Source: Aphidius gifuensis | Taxonomy: Eukaryota > Arthropoda > Insecta > Hymenoptera > Braconidae | DNA: 64,000 bases | Reading direction: 5' to 3' | NCBI RefSeq assembly: GCF_014905175.1 | Contig: NC_057789.1 | Location: forward strand, 3,906,001 to 3,970,000 | Shown: one piece after another, positions 1 to 13,942 of the stretch | Layout of the letters: each line of letters begins with the position of its first letter | Numbering within the stretch: position 1 is the first letter of the stretch | Notes under the pieces: generated by a model | Database searches by the model: none | What the model was told of the DNA's origin: nothing | The model's input: only the letters and a program-made list of their open reading frames with translations | Position numbers and translations under genes: made by a program

Positions 1-3000
1 TACAAAGTGGAAACAAGTCTGAAGATGATTTTAGGCTAATAACGTGACCGAGCTCGTCTCCACTTATATCATCATCCATAACAACATACATAAATGAATA
101 TTTTAAATATGTATTTTGTTGAAAAAAAAAAAAAAAAACAGGGTAAAGTTTAAATATATATTGACTAGAACAAATTCAAGTCAATAAATTTCAAAATCAT
201 ATAAACATTTATTTATGTTTATGTATCTAATAACTACAATGATTATTTTTATTTTTATTTAAAAAAAATAATTTGTATTTTTAATTTAAAAATATATATA
301 GAAAGTTTTGATAATTTGATTTTTATAAATATCGTGTGAAATAAATATAATCATTAAATTATAAATAATATTCTCATCGAATTAATTAATAATAAATTTC
401 TATATAAAAAAGAAAAAAAACTAATTTAAAATTTAAAATTAATATATTGATTATAAATTAAATTTTTATCTTGAAATATGAAAAAAATGGAAATATATAT
501 TTTAAATATTTCCTTTATTCAGCAAAGATATAATTTTTTTTTTAAATAATAAAACAATAATATACGCAGTGCACTGAGATGTTTTTTTTTTTTTTTATAT
601 TAGAATTAAAGACACGAGTCTTCATGACGATGTAAACCGCGGGAGATAAGGCAACGGTGGAGGAAGTTTGGCTGGCGCCACTCGTTATTTATACAGCATT
701 TGGATGATGTCCGTTGCAAGAGAGAAGAGCAAAAAAAAAAAAAAGAGAAAGGAATAAAGTGAGGGAGGTTGAAAGAAAATAAAAACAAAAAAAAAAAAGG
801 GGTGTCGAGTAAGCAACACATACAAAAATATTCACACAAATATATATACATATACAGAGGTAAAGCATTGAGGAGCAGAGAGGGTGGAAAGAGGGTGATG
901 TTCGGAGCGACGTGCCGAGACGCCCACTAAATTATTATTTGTTCTTGCTGAGCTATAAACGCCTAAATTATACCATAGCTACCTCGAAAGTCGCCCTAAG
1001 GCTATCACTGTCCTTTTTTTTTTTTTTATATTTCCTTATCCTTTTTCCTCATCATCGACTAACAATATTTTTTCCTTCTTTTATTTATATATAAAAATTA
1101 TTTTTTTTCTCTCACATTTAAACTGTATATAGGGCCCCTGAAGAATTTTGAAAGGTTAAAACCCTTGGGGCAAGCGTGACAAACGCGAGTCACAGTAAAA
1201 AAAAAAAAACATAAACTAAAACAAACTATTTCTTAATTTTTCAACTTTTTATTTTATGTATATATAATAATAATTATTAAAAAAAAAAAACAATGATAAT
1301 GAATAAATAATTATTCATTATTAATTATATTTTAAAATGATATATATTGAGGAGATAATTTTTCTCACCTTCTGTGTAGAAATTCGTTCAATTTTTAATG
1401 TAAAGAAAAAGAAAAAAAAAAAAAGCCCACAGAGAAATCCAAGTGTACATAAAAAAATGGGCTGATAAAAGAATGAAGAATATAAAAAGGAGTAAAAAGA
1501 AGAAAAAAAAAAAAAGTGTCTATATAGGCTGAATAAACGACCTCGGGAATGAATGTACAGACATTGAGATAGCCTCTTTTTACTCTTACAATTCCTCTTT
1601 CTACTCTTCAGCAATCATTAAACTTTTTTCTAACACGTACGTCTTTCCACTGTCTTGTACTCGAAATACCATATTTTTTATTCATCATATTTTTTGTATA
1701 TTCAAGTGTTGAAAATATTTTAGATACAAGTAAACACGAGAAATAAAATGGAATCGCGAGTCACAGACGAAATATATATAAAGTCTCAGTGTGATGATGC
1801 TGAAGAAAACCAAAAGTTTTATCTTGCATTTTATCAGTTGAGACACGGAAGAGAGAACATTTTGCAAAAGGGGCTGATAGAAGAAAATAAGGGTAAATTC
1901 AACGTTAAAGTAAAAAGAGAATAAGCATATAAATAGACAAGAAAAGTAAATGTTAAAAGAGAGAAAGTAATAGAGTACTGTGGAAGCTTGCTAACAGCTT
2001 TCTATTTGCATACTACCCCCTTTTCAGTCTCGCCCTTCGACACCAACAGTATTTGCATTGAGAAATTGGCCACAAGCACCAGTCTATATACCTCTATAAA
2101 TTCCCCACCCCCAAACCTGTTTTACATTGCTTACCGCAGTTCACCTTGAAGAAAAATTTTATCGTCAAGAATTTTCTCGTTTTCATATACATGAAAAATA
2201 TATATTAAAATTTAACAACTAATTAACTTTAAATTTTAACAATATTAAAATTAAATTGTTCACTATAAATAAGCTTTAATAAATTTACTAAAATTTAATC
2301 TAAAAAAAAGTTATTATTTATTATTTTATTTAATAATTATTCATGAGTTTTTATTTTGATATGGATGTATATTAACATTGATTGATTTAGGATAATAATA
2401 AATATATTTTTTGGTTTTTTTTTTTTTTTTAATTTGAATATTATTTTTGGGTGTTACTAACCGGGTAAGGGCAGTGTGAATGTATATGTGTATATGAGAT
2501 GCACTTGGGTTCAAAGAGAGGGGAATAGCGACTCTCTTCAACGATGTCGACGAAAAAAAAATATGTATGTATAAAAAAATTTAAAGAAAAAAAAAAGTGG
2601 TGCACGGGAGGAGAAACAGAGGATGAACGATCGTTGGAGGCAGTAGTGTATATACAAGGAGCATATGGTGTGTATGTATATATGTTATGTATGATGCGAA
2701 TAAGAAAATAATAAAAAATAAAAAAAAAGCTTGGACCGCGCGATGCTGTGAAGGCCCAGAAGCACGTTGCAAGTTTCCAACCCTTTGATTATCACGCTCG
2801 TATATATACGCGTGTAGCTCAATAGACTTCTTGTATATCTTCATTCTATATACATTTTAATATACATGCATGTATACAATTTTTTAAGTCAAAAAAAAAT
2901 AACATATTGACAAGTACTAGCAATTAATATTGAAATTAATTTATTTTTGATTGATAATAATTAATAGATATTAAAAAAAAAAAAAAATAGATTAAATTTA

Positions 3001-5136
3001 AATTTAATGATAAAATTAAAAAATTATAACAGCTATTATTACTATTTATGATAAAAATAAAAAATAAAAAATTCAAATCAATGTAATATTTATTTATCTA
3101 TTGCTACTGGCAAAAATGTATATTTAATTTTTTTACTATTGGTGTAATTTTATAAATTAAATATATTATGATAATTATATTTTTTATAAAGGTGTATTAG
3201 TTTTCGAGTAAAAAAAATTAAAATAAACTAACTTGAACATTAAAAGCAACATTTAGATAAGCGGTCATTATCTATTCACGCCACGCTAAGTGGTCAAGTC
3301 AATGTGTGTGTGTATACACATAGTCAGTGTCAATTGGTCAACACTCAAGTACAACCTATGATAATAAAAATTCAGATGAGATAAACACTATAATCTCTAT
3401 TCTCAATTTAATCTACAATGAATAATTTTATTAGTTTTTGTTTTTATTTGAAAAATAAAAAATTGTCAATGAAAAATTATTTTAAATAAATTTCTCTTTA
3501 GTTTTTCTTTTTTATTTAAAATAATAGAATTTTTTAAATTTTAATTTCACGATGACCACTATAAGAATCGCGTGTGAGACTAGAGAAAGAGTTTTTTTTT
3601 TTAAAAATATTTTTTTTATCTTGTACTACCCGAAGCAGAGACCTAGGTATTTACTTCTGCCAGTGTTTTACTGTGAAACCTTTAAAAGCATTTTTTTTCT
3701 TCATTTTTAAATATACATGTGTGCATGTACATACATTTGTATTATTTTTTTATTTTTTAATTTTTTTGTAAATGTATGTGCAGGCGTGAAATATCGTCGC
3801 GCAACTCTGGTCATGTTAAATGTCTGCATACGTCATATACAATGCACTTGAAAAGCGCACCTACCCAAGTCTCACGATATTAAACGCTCACAAACACGTA
3901 TATATTATATATGTATGCCATTTTTATTTTAGCTGTTATATATTTTTTTCTCTTTTACTTTTTCCCTATTATTTGAGGAATAATAAAAAATATAATCATA
4001 TACTATACCAAAGCATTTATGAACACGTTATATACAACACGTAGTCTAAAAATGATGGATTTGTCTATATAGTAAAAATTATTGTCAATTATTTTAGTGT
4101 TATTTATCGAAAAAAAAATATTATTTAATAAAATAAAATTATCGGAAAAATTAGAACAAGAAATCATACAAGTTTTGCATGACATAACAAAGATAAGTTT
4201 CATTACTGATTTTTTTTTTATATACTTCTAACTAAAAAAATTTTTTTAATATACATTTTAATGTTCGCATAATAGACACTTGACATTGTTTATTACTGTT
4301 GATATATAGTGCCTCCTCAATTCATAAAAAAAAATATAAAAAATAAAATAAATAAATAAATTACCTAGTCAAAGACGATAGATAAAAAATGTTGATGTAT
4401 TCATAAAGAAATACATAATAAAAAGGGTAACGAAAGAATTAAAAAAATAAATAAATAAATAAGAATATATAATAATAAATTATATGTAAAAGTCTAAATG
4501 GAATATGACGCCTCTTGCTTGAATTGATTATGTATGGAAAGTGAAAAGCTGTTCGATGTTATCAACATTGTACTTAATCACCCCACTGTGCAATGAGACT
4601 ATATATATGATGGAAATTAAATGTGATGCTAAGAAATATAATGAATACAACATTGTAAAAATAATAATAATGATTAAAAAATATTATTTAATTAGACAAC
4701 CACATGTGAGTTTTTATTTTATACATGATATTCATATATGATTGTAGATATTAATGAGAAATGAAATACACAACGATGACTTTAATTCCCAAGTGTTGAA
4801 TTGTGTTAGGGAAGTGCGAAAACGCGTGCGCAAAAACATTGCGTGTCAACATGATAACTACACTGAACATATATATTTTTTTTTTAAATATTTTTTTTAT
4901 TTTAATTTTATTTTATAAAATCACAAGAAGTATACTTTTGTGGCCATCAAGGAATTTCATCACAAGTATAATTTTTCAACAATAAAATATTATGAAAATT
5001 AATCAATTTTAATTTTAAAATAAACATTCAATTAATAATAATAAAAGCAAGATTAAATTTAAAATTTTTGCCATATCAAATTACCAAATATTTGATGGAA
5101 AAAAAAAGCAAATTTTACTAAAATTTATTATAATAA

Positions 5137-5166
5137 TGGCTTTGCATGGCTTTGCATGGCTTTGCA
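5137..5166. repeat. Three perfect tandem copies of a 10-bp unit
   Basis: TGGCTTTGCA is repeated exactly at 5137-5146, 5147-5156 and 5157-5166 inside omb intron 2. The period is close to one DNA helical turn. Two copies of TTTGCAT (reverse ATGCAAA, a POU-type octamer core) arise at the junctions, placed on the same helix face. Confidence 0.9.
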
Positions 5167-8042
5167 ATAATACAACTTGTTTATTCGCGAGTAAAAAATG
5201 AAAAAAAAAAAATATATATAATGTCACGCAGGTGGTGAAAATTTAGTGATGATGTTGACGCCCGAGTTGAGTCAATTCACACAATATATGCCAACCGAGT
5301 TATGAACACATTGATGATTATCAATCTTGAATTCGCGGTGTGGTGTTTATGATGCGTGTAAAAAAAATTACAAAAAATTGCAAGAATAAAAAAGGTGAGT
5401 GATAAAATATAAAAATGATATTTTCTCTCGACGAGGAGAATACTAACCCCACACAACGTTGTCATGCAAGCACTCACGTGCATGAATACTTAACCACAAT
5501 CCCAGTAACCTTCCCCGTTTCATTAGTGTTGACCTCACACATACATACATAAAAATAAGAACAATAATCACACACACATCTACAAGTATAATATGCATAT
5601 GTGCAAAATATATACCCAAAAGAATTTTTAAATTCACACATACGAACGAGTCTATAGCTTCGTTCTTCCCTGTTTTTTTTTTTTTTCTTTTATTCACTTT
5701 TTTTTTGTTTTTAATTTTTTTTATCTACCTCTCTCTTACTCTTGTTAATATTTCTTTTCATTCTTTTACCACTTCACGTCCACTTCATCGACACCCTTCT
5801 CGTAGTGGCATCATTGCCGTAGGAAACGTCGATACACGACGAGTTAAAAAAAAAAAATAAAGAGAAAAAACGAAAAAAGGGTTGAAACAGAGCGAGACAA
5901 GTACAGATGCAGAAAAAAAAAAAAAATGAAAATAATAAAAAAAGAGATAAGTTGATAGAAAGAAAGGGTGGCATATGAGACACAGCAACACTTTCTCGGT
6001 TGTACAATCGCGAAACACGATTTTTAACGCTCACACGCGTGCATCTTGCACACAGAAGAGCTGATGCGAGAGCTCCCACTATGGCTAATTATCGTGTTGG
6101 GACCTTTACAAGGGTCGCTGAGATCTTCACCAACATATTTTTTTTTTTTTTTTTTTTTTTCATATAGCTCTTTTTTTCTCGCTTTTGCTTTTACATCAAA
6201 CCATGCAATTTTCATATTTTCATTTTGTTTTTTTTTCATCACTTTTTATAATCTATTAATAATCATGAAATTATTTAATATTTATTAATCATAAAATTTA
6301 AAAAAAATTACTTGTTTTAATTATATTATAACTTGAACAATAAAATATAATAAAATTTTATTGATTGAAAAATGAAAAATAATGACGACTGCATTTTTTT
6401 ATTCATATAAATAAATTATTGTTATTTTTTATAGTTTTGTATTAATTAACCTTGCAAAAGATATAAAAATTGGAAAAAAAAAAAATATACTTTATTAATT
6501 TGTTTAGTTTGAGTATTTAATATTGTTGATTTGTGATTTTTATCACCTACAGTGTATATACTGTGCGTAGGCGGTTTTATTTTATTCGCATCTAAATGAG
6601 AAGATGAAGGATTAACAGGGATGACGACAAGTTTTGTTAAACCGATTATATATGGCCCACGCGTTTCTCTTGCCCTCTCTTTTTTTTTTCTCTGTCTCAT
6701 CTTCATTACTTTACACGCTTTTGTTTATTTCTCTTACTCCCACCACCCTTCTGTTTGACTAATTCTGCCACTGTCAACAGAACCCCAGTGTTCAAAACCA
6801 AGAATTCACCGAGTGTGTCTGTTTGATTTGAAAATCAGTGAGATTAAGCCGGCTTCCATCATCACCCAAGATCTTTATGGTCTCGCGTGCCGCAAAGTGG
6901 ATTGTGGATTGTGTGGTATATATATATTCCTGGCTTTGCCAAGTCTCAACTGTCAGCAAAGAGAAATGAAAAAAAAATATCGCGAGTCTTTTCAATTAGA
7001 TGTATGCATGTAAATGTTGAAAAAAAAATTAAACATCATTTCAATAATTGTACATGATATTAATAAAGCAATTTTCAAGTTATTCCGCAAGTCGGTAGGT
7101 ATTAACGTCATTAAGAGTAGCTTAAAAAAAACATTCATATTGAACACAAACTGCATGTGCATGTGCATTAATGTGCATACTTATTAATAGATATATAATC
7201 AATTTTTAATTTTTTTATACTCAAGCCACTATCCTCATAGTTAATTCACATAAATTAATATCATCATAATTTTTTCAACTTCTCATCTTCATTGCAATAT
7301 AATTCTTAATTTTTTATCCATATAGAAAAGTTTCATTTTTATTTTTTCATTCTCTTAATTATATATTTTAAAAATATTATTCATAATAAAAAAAATATAT
7401 ATATTTTTACATTAGTTAATCAAGCTATATAACTTCTCATTAGATTAAGTAATAAAAAAATCAAAAAAAAGAAAAAAAAAAAACTTAAAGTCATGGGTAA
7501 TTGGTTCATTAATATTTTCCGGGCCTGAAGAGTATAAAGTATATATAACACAAGTTTTGATGACGAAATGGATGAACGTGCAAGAGGGTCGATGTATATA
7601 CACAAGGTACAGCAGTTGGGTTGAAAAAAAATCGAAAAAAAAAAATATATATATAGAGGGGGGCAAGAATTTTTGCTGAAGCCCCGTGAATGGCCGACAA
7701 TTTGAGATCCAGCTGAGCGGACAAGGGGGCGCCGAGACTGGCAAAGAGTGAAGAGTGCAACGAAGAAAGGAGAGGAAGCAATTTTGGGCCTTAGGCTTCA
7801 TATCACGCATCCACGTGAGTTTTTAAAGTATATTTCGTGTATCCGGATAATTTTTTTTGTATATTTCAAATATTATTCCATAAACTTAAATATGTAAAAT
7901 CAAAAAAAAAACAAAAAAAATAACAAAACAAAGATCATAAAAAATAAATGGAATAAAAAAATTTGCAAAAAAAAAAAATGAATTTTTCTGTTATGGTGAT
8001 ATTTATAAGAATAAAAAAAAAATAATATAAATGTGTTGAGTT

Positions 8043-8072
8043 GATGATGATGATGTGTGTGTATGTGTGTGT
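8043..8072. repeat. GAT/GT microsatellite
   Basis: Four GAT units run into two GTGTGT blocks separated by A. Simple sequence within omb intron 2. Confidence 0.85.
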
Positions 8073-8388
8073 AAATGAGTGATTGGATCATGATAATATG
8101 TGTACAAGTTTGTATATATATGTAGAGGGAGAGTCTGAGAGTGGCTGCATCTGATGCCTGGATATATAATATCTCGTTTAGAAAGATTACAGGTTCGACG
8201 AGGCTGCCAATGTATAAAACAAACATCGTTAAACAAGCCCTATACTTATATTCATCTTTCTCACTCATTTACCTCAGCCACAAGGTAGAAATATATGTCT
8301 CACTTTTTTTTTTCTTTTTTTTATTTTATTTCGTGCTTCTTTAGTTTTTGTTTTTTTTTTTTTTATTCAAGACTTGAGTGCCCATCCC

Positions 8389-8431
8389 CGGAGGTCCATT
8401 TAGAGCATGGACCTCATCCACTGGACCTCCG
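8389..8431. repeat. Bistable inverted repeat in omb intron 2
   Basis: CGGAGGTCCA (8389-8398) pairs perfectly with TGGACCTCCG (8422-8431), a 10-bp stem with a 23-base loop. The same 5' arm, GAGGTCCAT (8391-8399), also pairs perfectly with ATGGACCTC (8407-8415), a 9-bp stem with a 7-base loop. Two mutually exclusive hairpins are therefore possible. The locally high GC content stands out from the flanks. Confidence 0.75.
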
Positions 8432-8483
8432 AGCCCTATGCATTTATACATTCTTCATATGTACACTGACAAATTTGAGCATA

Positions 8484-8510
8484 TTATATTTTATATTTTA
8501 TATTTTATAT
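8484..8510. repeat. TATTT-TA short tandem repeat
   Basis: About three copies of a TTATATTT-like unit, an AT-only repeat inside omb intron 2. Confidence 0.8.
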
Positions 8511-10582
8511 CGGTACATAGGTACATATATGATCTATGTTGCAGACTTGCAGAAAACTTTTACATGACTTGATCACTTCCTTTTCCATCTCACTTTTTAT
8601 TTCATGAACTAAATATTATTTTTGTGTGGGTGATATGAGTGAATTTTTGTAAAACGCCTTCATGTTTATTTATCTTTTGATTTTTAAATTATAAATTTTT
8701 TTTTTTGTTCATTTATAAATTCATGTATGGAATATTATTACAGTCAATTTATTTATTTTTATTTTTTATTATTTCCAGTTAAATTTGATGCCAGACATAT
8801 TTTATATTGAGACATACGTATACATCAGCAAGATGAGATACAGCGCCACCAATATGACCAGTGTAATTTTCAAAACTGTAATTATCTGTATATATAACTC
8901 TGTATATTTTTGCTCTTTTTCTTTATGTAATTTTTTTTTATTTTTATATATAAGATGAGCTTGCTCGAAAATCGAAATGAACAATATGTTTGAAATTCAT
9001 AAAAAGAAATTTAACAATGTCAAAGTATGAAAAATTCATATATAAAAAAAAAAAAAAAATTGAGGGATATGTTGGGGACGATTTATCGATGCAGATTGAT
9101 TTAGAACGGAAAAGGGGAGACAAGCAAGATTACACTGCCGCCGGGCAAAGTCGAGACGAAGATGTAACGCCATTGATGGTATGATACTGATATAGTTCTA
9201 CATTGCAAATTATTGTATTATATCAAACTATATTTTTATTGTAAAGAAAAAAAAAAATACATAAAAAAAAAGTATATTTACTTTTAAATAAGTATATTAT
9301 TAAATTATTATTATAATTTTTTTATTTTAATTTTATATAAAGATTTATTAGTTTATTTAAATGCAAATTGCGTGAATGAAGCATTGATTTTTATATATCT
9401 AAAAACAGTCTGGCTAATTTAATTAAACAGTAATAGTGTTGAAAGTACGTGGCTTTAAACTTTTTATATATATATATTGGCTTGAATTCTCATTTCCTGA
9501 GACGTGGCCAACTCACGCACCTGTCCGTCGCACGTTAAATATTCAAGAGTTGTATGTACCTATATGCTCACCCATCGACAACGCGTATTCTCTCTTTTTA
9601 TATATATCAATGTCATATTACAATTCTATTGTCTTTGTCATGTAACTCTTTTTTGCTTTTTTTTTACATTCAATTTTCAACTAAAGAATCTTTATTTATT
9701 ACAACTGTATTTGCATTTTGTAATTATGATTTTCAAGTAATTTTATTTATAGATTCTTTTGAAGAATCCATAAATATAATTGTTCATGAAATTGATCGAT
9801 AATTACTGATTTATATTTCTATGTGAATATTAGAGTATTTTTTTTTTTTATAAAATCAACTGACAAACTATAATCGAACATGTATATAGATTGATTCAAG
9901 TAATAAAAAAAAAGATGAACATGAAAATATATAATAGGAAAAAAAAAAAAAAAACAGTTACAGCACGATAAAATAATAAAAAATGTTTTCAATCGGTCGA
10001 CGAAGCGTGCGCTTACAGTGTCTTTGTCTCAACCGCAATATCAGGTCTTTACACTCAACGCGAAAGGGAAGAAGGTGTAGAAATCCATTGCTATCCTGTT
10101 TTTCCAGCTTTTTATTTGACTTTATATATATATATTTTTTTTTTCGTCAATCATCACTATACACAACGTTTCTTGAAATTGCTGAAGCGACACTGATCAA
10201 GGTTTACAGTCAGCAGGATAACAAGAATCACATCAGAAGAAAAAATATATATAAAATAAAAAAAAATTTATAGAAAAATGACAAACGAGAATGTACACGA
10301 CATGCAATACTCAATTGAATATCGAACAAGTTGAATATATTCATAAAAGCTTCACTATTTTGATGATGATAAATATAATTTTCATAACTATATCCAGTCT
10401 ATAACTAAATGTCTCAATTCAGAGTAAAAATATAAATAAACGCAGCCAGAATAATAAGAAAAAAAAAATAAAAACTATTAAATTTAATATTTTAAAATTG
10501 ATGATGTCTAATGAGTGGTTAAAAAATAAAAAAATGCACAAATAAATAAAACAAAGAATAAATATTAAAAAAAGTTTCTTAC

Positions 10583-10907
10583 CGGCCACTTTTGGTGATG
10601 ACCATCTCAGTACCAAGTTTGTGAAATTTTTCCCAAAGCTCTTTGCCCTCAAGGGTAACTTTTGGATCATCAACAACACCATCTTCCTCAGGATGATGAG
10701 GTGGTACAAGATGATGTGGTGCTGCCAATGGATGATGAGGCAATGGTAGTGGTGACGAATGCATCATACCCGGAGGCAAAGGTAACCTAAGTGGTCTCAT
10801 TGTTGGACCACCTGGGCCACCCTGATGGTGATGATGTAAAGCTGCTGCTGCTGCTGCCAGGACGGCAGCGTTTGCTTCTTCTGGTGTGTGTGGACCAAGA
10901 CCAAGAC
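10583..10907 (-). CDS. bi (omb): optomotor-blind (Tbx2/3), coding exon 2, start of the T-box DNA-binding domain
   Basis: This 325-base exon completes Gly295 (G|GT) and encodes residues 296-402 plus two bases of Arg403. Seen: the acceptor is GATTTATAG (AG at 10909-10908) and the donor is G|GTAAGA (GT at 10582-10581), a perfect consensus. The order is LGLGPHTPEE, a six-Ala run at about 312-317, a His/Gly/Pro linker with MRPLRLPLPPG at 331-341, then EEDGVVDDPKVTLEGKELW and FHKLGTEMVITKSGR, ending at 403. That last part is the first 30 residues or so of the T-box, and the sequence is diagnostic for the Tbx2/3/Omb subfamily. The remaining roughly 150 T-box residues, which include most DNA contacts, are not in the window. 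An ATG at 10800 inside the exon is internal, not a start: the reading frame is open up to the acceptor and continues exon 1 in phase. Confidence 0.96.
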
Positions 10908-13900
10908 CTATAAATCAATAAAATTTAATAAATTTATTATTCAAGTTATCAAATACGCATAATAATTTCTTTTTTTAAATTTTTTTTTTTATAAATTATC
11001 ATGTAGCCGTATATCCTGGTATAGAACACAGTGTTTTAAATTTTTATTTTTATTATACATTGTATTTAAAATCACACGATAAATTTAATAAATAAAAATT
11101 TTATTTAAAAATTTTGTAACTTGGATTGTTTAGATCAGATATAATTTTATATTAATTAATGTTTTTTTTATTAAATTTATAAAAAAATAAATATAATTCA
11201 CATGCCAGTATATAATTTTCATTTTATTTCTATTTTAGACACAAAATTGATTAAATTATATACTTATTTTGAAGATAATATCATGAGTCTTTGAAATCAG
11301 GCCAGAATGTTTTTTTTTTTTTTTAAATTTTATATATTTCTAATTTCAATAAAACCGGAAATACATGACTGAATTTAATCTGATTATAAATTATGTAGTT
11401 AAATGACATTTTTATTTATCCATTAATCATGTTTTTGTTTTTTTATTTTCATTTTTTTCCGGTGACAATATGTGGATAAATTTTATCAGCGTATTTTCAA
11501 AAAAATTATTGTATGTTTATCAAAGTGAACGGGAATTTAAAACTATTGGGTGAAAATTTTTCTTTTTATTTTCGTTTTTTGAAAAAGTTATTCCCGAGGG
11601 TAGATAGATTTTATTTATCAAGTTGTATTTACTATATGATGGGCAGTTGGAAAATGCTTTGACCTGTCAGAATGTAGCTTTCAAGTACAGAAAATAAAAA
11701 TAAAAAAAATTGCAAATAGAATGAATCAACCACTCTGTATAAAAATCTCGATGATTGTAGCAACAAGTGCAAAAAAAAATTTCCAGGTACTTGATGGCCT
11801 GGAGGTATTATGCCCACGGGCCCCAAGATTTACAACAAAAAGTTGCAGATTACCAGTTTTAAGATGTAACCAAGAAACTAACACTTTTCTTAACCACTTA
11901 AGATACACATTTTCCCCAAGGATAATAGATCCACAACAAAAGAAATAAAAGCCAATTGTATTTTAGCACCAATCTTTTGTAAAATTTACAAATTCAAAAA
12001 TTAAGAATTTATCTTTATGCTTTTTCTACGTATATATATTTAATAAGATAAAAATAAAATAAAAACATCTTTTTCTTTGGATTGATACTTGAAAAATTAG
12101 ATTTTTTGAAAAAAAAAAAAAATCAATCAAATAGATGATAAATGGAAGAATTATTTATTTTAAAAATTGGATAGTTTTAAATTATATCAATATAAATATA
12201 AATATTATTTCAAGTATTAGTTATGGTTTTAAAACAATCAATCGTTATTTTGTTGCACCCAGAGGCATTTTATGGACGATCGATCATTGTCGAGGATAAA
12301 AAAAAAAACCATAAAAATATGAGTTTGTCTTTGCTGATCAAACTGAGCCTTCAGGGTCTTTTTTCAATTTCTCGTTTATTATTTTGTCGTTGTTTTTAAA
12401 AAAAATTAATATTGCCTCAAGAAGAAAAGTTCTTATTTACATGAGAACTAGAAAAATTATAAATATATTTTTAAAAATTATAAAACAAAATTTAAGCTGC
12501 ATAAAATAGCACTATGCCAAAAATAAAAAAAATAAAAAAAAAGCCAAGATGATCCTGTGAACGGATGCACAACCACAAGTCACGAAAAATTAGTATTTTC
12601 TTATTTATGCCTTGAGCTCTTCCGGAGAATAGCCACAGTGGTCATTGGCCGTCATTATAATAATTTCTTTTGTACGTTAACAAATTACTCGGCCAAGTGT
12701 CGATCATGGCTCATTCTGATTTGTGTGCCACTTTATACAATCGACACATAAACACAGTATATAAATTATAAAATTGTCCCGAAACGATTCTTAGAAAATG
12801 ACGACTTATTGCGCAAGATATATATTAAAACACTTGTAAATATATTATCAATGATTATTGTCAATTTGTAAAATTGAAACTATGCGACGGAGTCACGAGG
12901 TTTAGTTTGACTTGTCAATGAACATGACAACAAGGACCACACAATAATTTTTATAAATTAATTAACACAAAATTAAATTGTTAATATCTTCTATAATTTT
13001 TGCAAATGGTTTATATTTGCACTCGAAATGTTCACAAGTGATTATGTATTTTTTAATTTAGAATTCAAGCAGAGTGAGTCTTATGCCCTTGGCTAAGATT
13101 AATCACCAATGTCTATATGAGCTGACAGTTGTCCGTGCAACTTTATAACTATAGTTAAAGAAAAACTAAATGACAGAAATTGTCGTCACGCGTCGCTCGA
13201 AGAAATTAATATATTCTCAAGTATTATTACATATTCAAAATAAAATTTATTCTCTTTTATTCTCACAATGATTTATCTTGCTCAATTGCTAACTTTATCT
13301 AGCATATAAAAATAATTCTTTTATTTTTTTTTTTTATATAATTAATAACGACGTGAATTTATAGCGCAAGTTGAGATCATTCAACGCGACATTGACATCA
13401 AAGAGGCAACACAGCAACAACGTCAACAACAACAACAAATAAGAAATAATATTTCAGAAGCACATATAACTGAGATCTTGAAAATTCATATGGCTATAAA
13501 TATGCGTATATGTTTATTGGTGTGTGGAGGAGTTTATTGTAAAACTTGTCTTGCGTGCAAATTTAAACATTGCGCAATAAACACTGAGTAACATAACAAC
13601 CCTTTTTGTATTCACCTTAAATTCCGGTCGCGTAATGTTTTACGATCAAATACATATGTACAATACTAATGTATTCAAATATAAATTTTTTTTCTTTTAA
13701 TTTTATTTAATATATATAAAATAAATAAATAAAATCACAAATTGTTTTGTATATACAGCTAACACAATGTGTTTTTTTAATTAATTTATTTGATGATAAT
13801 CAACGCGTTTATGATTAAAATGTGTCACTGATTTGACAATTATTCTCATATACTTATAGAAATTTAATTAGAAAAAAAAAAAAAAATATAGTGCATTATA

Positions 13901-13942
13901 TAAAATTATGTGATAAAAAAAGGATTCATTTTGACAACAAAC
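10908..13942 (-). other. bi (omb): omb intron 1 (between coding exons 1 and 2)
   Basis: Intron of 3,035 bases with GT at 13942-13941 and AG at 10909-10908, splitting codon 295 in phase 1. It is AT-rich with many A/T runs and no coding signal that I recognise. A CAA-rich patch lies at 13408-13440. A moderately GC-richer stretch at 12540-12740 contains an open frame of 64 codons that resembles nothing I know, and I treat it as non-coding. Confidence 0.9.

Larger units (their letters stand above)
1..10582 (-). other. bi (omb): omb intron 2, partial (runs off the left edge)
   Basis: The donor GTAAGA at 10582-10577 opens an intron with no matching T-box exon down to position 1. I looked for the next Omb exon (the conserved MFP..FRVSGL, YKFHNSRW and MYIHPDSP blocks) and found none, so the intron is at least 10.58 kb. 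The content is AT-rich filler with GC-richer islands near 610-720, 2460-2640, 5760-6130, 6590-6960, 7500-7810, 8380-8440, 9060-9180 and 9490-9590. These are candidate intronic enhancers, but only by composition. Long first introns within T-box genes are known in insects. It contains the 10-bp triplet repeat at 5137 and the bistable inverted repeat at 8389, listed separately. Confidence 0.8.

Noticed and set aside
10579..10800. Reading exon 2 as an independent small gene starting at the ATG at 10800
   Set aside because: The frame is open upstream to a good splice acceptor, continues exon 1 in phase, and ends at a consensus donor inside the T-box, so the TAA after SGR is intronic.
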